From positions 1 through 6,634 of the forward strand of contig PEWP01000053.1 in assembly GCA_002779425.1 (NCBI GenBank): a stretch of DNA of 6,634 nucleotides, written 5' to 3'. The notes under the pieces are model-generated. The model was not told the DNA's origin and made no database searches. It was given only the letters and a program-made list of their open reading frames with translations. Positions 1 to 5,270 of this stretch are shown here, one piece after another. This DNA comes from a bacterium (Candidatus Gribaldobacteria) CG07_land_8_20_14_0_80_33_18 (lineage in GTDB: Bacteria; Patescibacteriota; Minisyncoccia; Minisyncoccales; CG1-02-41-26). How positions within the stretch are numbered: the stretch's first letter is position 1; every line of letters begins with the position of its first letter. Both the position numbers and the translations under genes were made by a program.

Positions 1-240
1 CCTGCCTTGCTTTTTTAAAATCTCGGGATTAACAAAAACCTTGGGGCCTTGGCCAACATCAACAACTATAATTCTCTTTGAGATCCCAACCTGCGAAGCA
101 GCTAAACCAATTCCTTTATTTTTATACATTGTCTCAATCATATCCTTTATCAATTTTCTGTCTTCCTCTTTGAACTCCTTTATTTTTTTAGCTTTCTTTT
201 TTAAAACTGGGTCAGGATAATGTTTAAGTTCTAAAATCAT
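1..240 (-). CDS. def: Peptide deformylase, N-terminal half (cut by window edge)
   Basis: Peptide deformylase is a metalloenzyme that removes the formyl group from the N-terminal methionine of new proteins at the ribosome. The visible 80 residues begin with ATG (238-240), and MILELKHYPDPVLKKKAKKI is the usual family opening (hydrophobic strand, then the YPDPVL segment). Family motif 1 is complete as GIGLAASQVG at residues 43-52, with Gly45 and Gln50 at the same numbers as in the E. coli enzyme. The strand IIVVDV and VFVNPEI follow as expected. The EGCLS and HExxH motifs carrying the metal ligands lie beyond the window, so an intact active site cannot be confirmed. The family is usually 150-200 residues, so about half is present. 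The start lies 5 bases after the stop of the pilin-fusion gene, which suggests cotranscription. There is no well-placed Shine-Dalgarno sequence; a GAAGAAGAG run lies about 14 bases upstream, which is rather far. Confidence 0.93.
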   Translation of the reverse strand, partial: MILELKHYPDPVLKKKAKKIKEFKEEDRKLIKDMIETMYKNKGIGLAASQVGISKRIIVVDVGQGPKVFVNPEILKKQGR

Positions 241-245
241 TTTAT

Positions 246-1856
246 TTAATAGAGCTCTTCTTCTTCAATGTTTCTAATAAAACTTTTTGGTTCCTTTTGA
301 TTTTGATAAGAAGTTTCTATCCAATTTGGATTTTTAGCAATTTTTGAAATTTGGATTTCATCAATTAAACCCTTGAAAGAAAAGGTTTTTATAATTTCTC
401 CGTCAGAATACCAGCTCTCTTGATAATATCTTCCGAGCTCAAAAAACTCTCCTTTCCCTCTTTCTATTTTTCCTTTTGCTATTTTTTTCTTTCCGTTTTC
501 TTTGCCATTAAGATAAAAAATTAAATTTTCTCCATCATAAACCGCTGTTAAATAATTCCATTCATTTTCCTTTAATGGCGAAGCAGATTTTAATTCGTAA
601 GTTCCTCCGGAAATATTTACTGTTAATAAAGTATAATCTTTGTAAGTTAAAATTTGGAAAGCGTCGTATTTATCTTTTTCCCAACCTAAAATTCCTCTGC
701 CATCTTCTGTATTTATTTCGCGTTCTTCTCCGTCAATTTTTATTTTTCCTGCCTCTTTTGGAAAAACCCAAACCGAAATTGTTAAACCTTCAAGGGAAGA
801 AAATAGAGAAGAATTGCCAAAATTTAAATAATCATCTTCTCCATCAAATTCATAGGCATTAAAAACTTTCCCTTCCATCCCCTGCTTTACATTATTATAA
901 GGAATGCCTATCAATCGGTTTATCGTTGAATCAGTGGTGGTTGGACGAACTGTGATTGTAGTTGTGACAGTTATTCCTTTAATTGTGGTAATGGTAATTG
1001 TTGTGGTTGTAATTTTTTCATCAAGATGAGAAACCATTAAAAAATCTTTATCCCAAGCAGCGCTGTTATTTGTTTCGGCTGCTTTTGGATTTCCATAATA
1101 AATATAAATTTCTGAATCAATCTGTGGAGAAAAATGCGGTATTTTTACCCAGACCAATAATTCGCCATCCTTGTAGTTTGCTATTTCTCGTTCAAGTTTT
1201 TTCCCGGAAGAATCAGTAAAAATTATATCTTGGCCGTCTTCTTCAGCTTGATTTTTCAGATTCTCGTCTTTTATGCTTAATAACAACGGAAAATTATTTA
1301 ATTCTCCAGAAATTTTTTGGAGCAATGGTTCAATTTTTATTTTTTTTCTAAATTTCCAATTAAAGTCATACCAAGAAACTTCTTTTTTTAAGCCGATAAA
1401 AATATTTTTTCCGCCAAAAGAATAAACCTGACTGATTTCCCTTTCTTTTTTTATTTTTTTCTCTAATTGATAATAAATTTTATATTCCTTGCCGCCATCT
1501 GCTGATTTATAGTGATAACAAAATAAGGAAGATTGTTTTTCAATTTTAAAAAGCGGGTCCTTTGGAATTTCAGCTAAATAATCTTTCATCTCTTTTAAAA
1601 AAACGCCTTCTTCAATTGCATCTTCTTCAAGGCATTCCCATTCTGAAACTTCAGGATATTTTTGACGGTTGCTATAGTATTTCGCCAATGCTTCGGTTAT
1701 TATATTGATGTCTTGAATCCTCTGATTATCTCTTTGCCTTGCCAATTCTCCTTGATAGTAAGCAAAGACAGTATAAACTAAAAGAAGAATAACAAAAACA
1801 TAAATGAAAACCTCTATTTTTGAAATTCCATTTTCTTTTTTTATAAGTATCCCCAT
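246..1856 (-). CDS. Type IV pilin-like protein fused to DUF2341 and LamG domains
   Basis: This 536-residue protein looks like a surface protein anchored or assembled through a pilin head. Residues 1-10 are a short basic leader ending KKENG. Cleavage by a prepilin peptidase between Gly10 and Ile11 would leave a mature start ISKIE with Glu at +5, followed by a hydrophobic helix (about 16-33), the standard type IV pilin/pseudopilin signature. Residues 34-130 resemble the short pseudopilin heads common in Patescibacteria (a helix with ARQRDNQRIQDI, then YPEV, YLAEIPKDPL, and a C-terminal tyrosine-rich strand). Residues 160-280 match DUF2341 (WYDFNWKFRKKI, LLLSI, DIIFTDSSGKKLEREI, VWVKIP, IYIYYGNP, LMVSHLDE). 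A Thr-rich stretch (about 281-308) follows. Residues 330-506 are a LamG/concanavalin-like fold (AYEFDGEDDYLNFG, LTISVWVFP, WNYLTAVYDGENLIFYLNG, FKGLIDEIQIS), probably binding carbohydrate or another surface ligand. The start overlaps the end of the upstream gene by 16 bases, with no Shine-Dalgarno sequence. Domain calls are by recognition; the ligand and pilus membership are inferred. Confidence 0.88.
   Translation of the reverse strand: MGILIKKENGISKIEVFIYVFVILLLVYTVFAYYQGELARQRDNQRIQDINIITEALAKYYSNRQKYPEVSEWECLEEDAIEEGVFLKEMKDYLAEIPKDPLFKIEKQSSLFCYHYKSADGGKEYKIYYQLEKKIKKEREISQVYSFGGKNIFIGLKKEVSWYDFNWKFRKKIKIEPLLQKISGELNNFPLLLSIKDENLKNQAEEDGQDIIFTDSSGKKLEREIANYKDGELLVWVKIPHFSPQIDSEIYIYYGNPKAAETNNSAAWDKDFLMVSHLDEKITTTTITITTIKGITVTTTITVRPTTTDSTINRLIGIPYNNVKQGMEGKVFNAYEFDGEDDYLNFGNSSLFSSLEGLTISVWVFPKEAGKIKIDGEEREINTEDGRGILGWEKDKYDAFQILTYKDYTLLTVNISGGTYELKSASPLKENEWNYLTAVYDGENLIFYLNGKENGKKKIAKGKIERGKGEFFELGRYYQESWYSDGEIIKTFSFKGLIDEIQISKIAKNPNWIETSYQNQKEPKSFIRNIEEEELY
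933..1010 (-). repeat. Thr-rich low-complexity stretch inside the pilin-DUF2341-LamG gene
   Basis: Residues about 283-308 are mostly Thr and Ile (TTTTITITTI, then TVTTTITV), encoded by loosely repeated ACA/ACC/ATT codons. The stretch falls between the end of DUF2341 (LMVSHLDE) and the DST-N-GIPYNNV segment that normally follows closely in DUF2341-LamG proteins, so it looks like an in-frame expansion in the junction. It may act as a spacer or as a substrate for O-glycosylation. The composition is seen directly; the role is a guess. Confidence 0.55.
1758..1856 (-). other. Class III (prepilin) signal and N-terminal pilin helix
   Basis: These bases encode residues 1-33 of the pilin fusion. The leader MGILIKKENG carries the basic residues and the terminal Gly (codon 1827-1829) that prepilin peptidase requires. 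The mature start ISKIEVFIYVFVILLLVYTV has Glu at +5 and an uninterrupted hydrophobic helix. In type IV pilins the +5 Glu pairs with the N-terminal amine of the neighbouring subunit during assembly, so keeping it suggests that the protein can still enter a pilus or pseudopilus rather than only span the membrane. No prepilin peptidase gene is in the window. Confidence 0.8.
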
Positions 1857-4800
1857 GTCATTAATTTATCGCTATCTTGTTCCCATCTCTTTCCAATATC
1901 TACCCGGTAAAACATATTTTGAATCATAATATTTTTAATTCGTAAATAAACTTGGCGCCGAGTTTCTTCAATTGTGGCCCCGGAGCCAGTAATCACTAAA
2001 ATACAACCGGAAGTTCCAGCTATTCTCCAGACACCATCAACAATTTTTACATCTTCAATATGAATTCCGTTTAAATCCGGTTTTTTAAAAAGAATCGGCA
2101 AGTCTCTATAAGTTTCTATTTCTAATTCACTTTTATTTAAATAAGTAGGAACAAGAATTCTTGCTCCGATTTGAAAACCCTTTTTGACTTTCAATTCAAA
2201 ATTCTCTCCTCTGGCTAATTTCGAAAGCCATTCGCCAACCGGAGTTAAAATTCCCTCTAATTGAATTTGAATCGTAGGAAATCCAAATCGGCAATTGCCG
2301 GCCCAAAACGCTTTACCATTTCTTCTCACATAGATAATATGATTGGGCACCTCAACACAATAAACTTTGCCATTATAAAGCGCTTTTTTAATATTTCTTT
2401 TATCAACGTAATAATCGATTTCCTTCCTTCTTTCACTGATAGAATAGAGGTCATAGTTTCTAAAATATTTAGTGCCGGGGCATCGACTACCCTTACTCTT
2501 TATTCTTCTAATGTTTGCGGTATAGCCGCACTTTAGTAATAACTCTTGAATATCATCAATCAATCTTTTAGAGGTAGAAAAATAAGAGACCTGCTTGGTT
2601 CTTTTATGAACACTGCCATCGCCTATCCTGTAGGCATCAAGGAAAACTTTTATCTGTTTGGGCGGTAAAGCTTTTGCATAATCAGGAGTATATTTTGTAT
2701 TACATCTCCCAAAATTATAACTTAATAAATGCTTGACTAATTGAGTAGAAGAAATTTGAAATCCTTTTTTGGTTAAAGTAACTCTAAATGGGAAATTCTT
2801 TAAAAGCTCTTTTATTTGTTTATTTTTTGTCAGTTGAGATATGGTCACCAGATGTTTTCTTCCTCCTATTGAACCCTCTGCCAAAAAAATTCCTAGAAAT
2901 TTCAGCCAGACATCCATCGGCATAGTTACTGCTCGATGTTCTATGGGATAAATTTTATGGTATCTACCAAGATAATGTTTCTCAGTATAGCCGGGAACAG
3001 TATAAGTCTTGAGTAGCTTACCATGCCACTGACATCCCCTTTTTATTTTTGAACCTTGGGGAATGGAATCTGCTCTTACAAAAGCGAATTTACCATTTCG
3101 TTTTTGAATATACATCTGATGATCAGGAGTCATCAAACAATCAATGCCGCCTTCCTGAACTTTGCCAACTCCCACAATGCTAACCATTTCTCCCTGATAT
3201 CTTTTGGCAATTTTCCCAGTAGTTTTTTGATATTCTAAATAATGAGTATTGGGATTTAGAGTGGCAACAACTTCATTAACATTTACGTCTTTTATTAATT
3301 TCCATCCCTTTTCAGTTAAAATCTCAGTATCGTCCGAAAAACAAGTCCACTCAAGCGGGTAAATACCCCGACTATTAACAATACAATTTAAATCAATATA
3401 ACCATGATAACCAGATTCTACTAAGGCGGGTTTCATTTTCGCTAACGTACTTTCAAAAATAGGATTTGTTTGAGCATAATACATGGCTGTGCCCATTTCG
3501 CCGGTAAAGGGGCCTAAATCTCCCGGAAATAATCTTTTATGCTCAAAATTAATACAAATTGGAAAAATAAATTCTTTCCCATTAAAAAAAGCTCCTACTG
3601 CTATTTCTACTCCGGAAACAAATTTTTGAAGCTGAAAAGTTGGAACTTTCTTTTGTAAAATTTCTTTGTTTTGAATTAGAAGAGCTAAAATATCTTTTCC
3701 ATCTTCTTCCTCGCCTAAATACATAATTCCATGTGTCCCCCGACTCATATAGCCGCTTGGTTTAAAAACATATCTTGCCGGATTATTTTTAATAAATTCA
3801 ATTACCTCATCGTAATTTGAAAAATTAGAAGAAGGTAAAATATTTATTCCGTATTTCTTCAACTCTGACTGACCAAATTCCCTATCATTTTCCAATTTAT
3901 CGGTATAAATACTTCCGCCAATTACCGCTTTTCCTTTTTTTCTAAGTTCTTCTGCAATTTGGCCCCAACCGACATCATCAAAACAGTTACCACACCACAT
4001 TGGTTTGCCATTTCGCCGAACATAAATTATGTGATTAGGCACTCTAACACAATAGACATAATCATTGTAATTAATTTTTTTCCAATATTGTTTTCTTTTT
4101 AATCGAGGTTCACAATATTTTATAATTGATAATACCGAACCTCTTGTTCTCCCTGCTATACCAATCTTCAATAGAATCTCCTGAAAATCATCTAATAATT
4201 GTTTAGAGACAGAATGATAATAGGAATGAAATTTCCCTCTATGTCCATCTCCATTCATTAACCATTCTATCAAAATCTTTAAACTATTTCTGTTTAATTC
4301 TTTAACCCAAAAAGGAATATGTTTTTTAAATGTTCCCTCGCCAAAATTATTAACCAAGAAATTTGCTAAAGCGCCATTATAAATTCTTATTTCTTCCCCT
4401 CTTTCTTTTTTTGTGAGACAATACGAAATATTAGCTCTCTGAAGTATTTTTTTAAAGTTCTCTAAAATTCTTCCATAATTCTGGTAAAATCTAATACCAT
4501 TCAAATTAACCCATCTTCTAATAACCGCTCCTTCGGAAAGGTAAAAACTTGCTATTGCTAATAAATGTTCTAACTTTATTAAAAATCCTTTATAAATGTA
4601 AATTCTTTCTAATTTCGGTCTTCCCGCCCTCCATTTTACAACATAGTCTGGAATTTTTATTTCTTTTAAAGATTTTCCACGCCAATTACAATTAAGTTTT
4701 ATATGTTTTCTTGTGTTTTTGAATATTTTTTCAGCTTTGATAAAACCATATCTTCCTTTATAATCTTTTACAAACATCTTATGATCAGGCGTGACACAAA

Positions 4801-5209
4801 ACTCATGTTCTGGACTTTTATAGTAAATCATTTTGCCTATATATTTATATTTAATTTTTTTAAGCGGACGATGATATTCTAATTTAAAAGATTTTGAATT
4901 TAGTGTTGCTATTTCATCTTTATAATTTATATCTTCAAAAAATTTCCATCCTTCTTTTGTTAATACTTCAGTTTCTTTGTCGTAACAAACTATATCAGCC
5001 CAATCAACCCATTTTCTCCAATTATCAATTTTCTCAAAAAAGCCATTATAACAATCAGCATCAGATTTTTTCTTGATGTAATATTTTACTTGATGGCCTT
5101 CTTTTTTTAATTGCCAAGCCAAATCGCCGGCTAAACCTTCCCAGGCAACAAAAAGAAATTTTAATAACGGTTGAGGTTCTGATATTTTCCCCAAAAAATT
5201 ATTTCCCAT
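1841..5209 (-). CDS. PurD-like ATP-grasp protein interrupted by two inteins
   Basis: The precursor has 1122 residues from ATG at 5207-5209. An in-frame TTG at 5237-5239 would add 10 residues but lies in a likely terminator hairpin, so ATG is preferred. Removing the inteins (75-408 and 623-972) leaves 438 residues, the usual size of phosphoribosylamine-glycine ligase (PurD), which joins glycine to phosphoribosylamine with ATP in purine synthesis. The host parts follow PurD order: an N-terminal Rossmann-like domain (LKFLFVAWEGLAGDLAWQL, 16-34); an ATP-grasp with YVFKPSG (Lys483), LQKFVSGVEIAVGAF (527-541) and HKRLFPGDLGPFTGEMG (557-573); GYIDLNCIV; then EWT joined to CRFGFPTIQIQLEG; and a C-terminal domain ending DSDKLMTWGYL. 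PurD normally has EFNxRFGDPE, so Asn and DPE are replaced here. The glycine-rich ATP loop is also altered. I therefore call it PurD-like, with substrate unproven. The stop overlaps the pilin-fusion start by 16 bases. Confidence 0.86.
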   Translation of the reverse strand: MGNNFLGKISEPQPLLKFLFVAWEGLAGDLAWQLKKEGHQVKYYIKKKSDADCYNGFFEKIDNWRKWVDWADIVCYDKETEVLTKEGWKFFEDINYKDEIATLNSKSFKLEYHRPLKKIKYKYIGKMIYYKSPEHEFCVTPDHKMFVKDYKGRYGFIKAEKIFKNTRKHIKLNCNWRGKSLKEIKIPDYVVKWRAGRPKLERIYIYKGFLIKLEHLLAIASFYLSEGAVIRRWVNLNGIRFYQNYGRILENFKKILQRANISYCLTKKERGEEIRIYNGALANFLVNNFGEGTFKKHIPFWVKELNRNSLKILIEWLMNGDGHRGKFHSYYHSVSKQLLDDFQEILLKIGIAGRTRGSVLSIIKYCEPRLKRKQYWKKINYNDYVYCVRVPNHIIYVRRNGKPMWCGNCFDDVGWGQIAEELRKKGKAVIGGSIYTDKLENDREFGQSELKKYGINILPSSNFSNYDEVIEFIKNNPARYVFKPSGYMSRGTHGIMYLGEEEDGKDILALLIQNKEILQKKVPTFQLQKFVSGVEIAVGAFFNGKEFIFPICINFEHKRLFPGDLGPFTGEMGTAMYYAQTNPIFESTLAKMKPALVESGYHGYIDLNCIVNSRGIYPLEWTCFSDDTEILTEKGWKLIKDVNVNEVVATLNPNTHYLEYQKTTGKIAKRYQGEMVSIVGVGKVQEGGIDCLMTPDHQMYIQKRNGKFAFVRADSIPQGSKIKRGCQWHGKLLKTYTVPGYTEKHYLGRYHKIYPIEHRAVTMPMDVWLKFLGIFLAEGSIGGRKHLVTISQLTKNKQIKELLKNFPFRVTLTKKGFQISSTQLVKHLLSYNFGRCNTKYTPDYAKALPPKQIKVFLDAYRIGDGSVHKRTKQVSYFSTSKRLIDDIQELLLKCGYTANIRRIKSKGSRCPGTKYFRNYDLYSISERRKEIDYYVDKRNIKKALYNGKVYCVEVPNHIIYVRRNGKAFWAGNCRFGFPTIQIQLEGILTPVGEWLSKLARGENFELKVKKGFQIGARILVPTYLNKSELEIETYRDLPILFKKPDLNGIHIEDVKIVDGVWRIAGTSGCILVITGSGATIEETRRQVYLRIKNIMIQNMFYRVDIGKRWEQDSDKLMTWGYL
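2294..3343 (-). mobile_element. Intein 2 with LAGLIDADG homing endonuclease
   Basis: This 350-residue insert runs from Cys623 to Asn972 of the precursor. It splits the host between EWT and CRFGFPTIQ, the motif that supplies the metal ligands in PurD; Cys973 is the +1 residue. Block A is CFSDDTEILTEKGW. Block B is MTPDHQM (Thr694, His697). The LAGLIDADG helices are WLKFLGIFLAEG (Glu778) and IKVFLDAYRIGDG (Asp864). Block F is VYCVEVPNH, and the insert ends WAGN. It is clearly related to intein 1: block A is alike, the segment after block B is alike (GK-F-FVRAD versus GRYGFIKAE, then C-W-GK), and 13 residues near the end (VPNHIIYVRRNGK) are identical. It shares the Gly-Asn end and block F Cys (951). 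The active-site insertion point is typical of inteins, since loss there must be precise. Confidence 0.92.
3986..4987 (-). mobile_element. Intein 1 with LAGLIDADG homing endonuclease
   Basis: This 334-residue protein insert runs from Cys75 to Asn408 of the precursor and splits the host at ADIV|CFDDVGWG, with Cys409 as the +1 nucleophile. Block A is CYDKETEVLTKEGW. Block B is VTPDHKM with the T-x-x-H signature (Thr140, His143). The first LAGLIDADG helix is LLAIASFYLSEG (acid Glu226) and the second is LKILIEWLMNGDG (acid Asp321). Block F is VYCVRVPNH, and the insert ends WCGN. Both endonuclease acidic residues are present, so homing may still be possible. The penultimate residue is Gly rather than the usual His, and block F has Cys387 where Asp is common. 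The insertion falls in the N-terminal domain of the host, roughly at the loop that reads GPE in PurD. Excision would restore an uninterrupted PurD-like reading. Confidence 0.92.
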
Positions 5210-5215
5210 TGGATT

Positions 5216-5221
5216 TGTATA
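5216..5221 (-). promoter_or_regulatory. Possible -10 box (TATACA) just before the PurD-like gene
   Basis: TATACA lies 6 bases upstream of the ATG at 5209, directly after the terminator hairpin. No convincing -35 hexamer sits 16-19 bases upstream, so this is weak. If used, transcription would begin at about the start codon, giving a leaderless message. AT-rich sequence produces such boxes by chance. Confidence 0.2.
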
Positions 5222-5246
5222 AAAATCCCCCGCTTTCAACAGGGGA
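5219..5246 (-). terminator. Probable Rho-independent terminator after the coiled-coil gene
   Basis: Read on the minus strand, TCCCC, an 11-base loop and GGGGA form a 5-bp stem (5246-5242 with 5230-5226), followed at once by TTTTTAT. The stem starts 25 bases after the stop of the upstream coiled-coil gene. The plus strand shows no U-tract after the hairpin, so the signal is one-directional. The stem is short and the loop large, so it may be leaky. It overlaps the TTG that would be the longest start of the next gene, which argues for the ATG 30 bases downstream. Confidence 0.5.
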
Positions 5247-5270
5247 CAAAAATAGAACTTTTATTCGCAA

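Noticed and set aside
575..862. Plus-strand open frame of about 95 codons
   Set aside because: It lies opposite the LamG coding region, has a composition typical of antisense AT-rich DNA and matches no family I know.
933..1010. Variable region of a diversity-generating retroelement in the LamG gene
   Set aside because: No reverse transcriptase or template repeat is present, and the stretch is Thr-rich rather than showing adenine-targeted codons at the C-terminus.
246..1856. Archaeal-type pilin
   Set aside because: Glu at +5 and the ARQRDNQRIQDI...YP...IPKDP head fit bacterial pseudopilins, and peptide deformylase next door also favours bacteria.
2261..3238. Plus-strand open frames opposite intein 2
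   Set aside because: They mirror well-supported minus-strand intein blocks, and no domain is visible in their translations.
2294..4987. Class 3 inteins, because block F has Cys
   Set aside because: Class 3 inteins lack the N-terminal Cys nucleophile. Both inserts have Cys1 and Cys+1, so class 1 chemistry remains the simplest reading.
4894..5076. Plus-strand open frame of about 60 codons opposite the start of intein 1
   Set aside because: It is low-complexity Leu/Gln/Asn-rich antisense sequence with no supporting signal.
1841..5209. Gene fusion or assembly error as the reason for the long PurD-like frame
   Set aside because: Both inserts begin with Cys and end with Asn before a Cys, carry intein and LAGLIDADG blocks, and leave an in-frame PurD-like sequence when removed.
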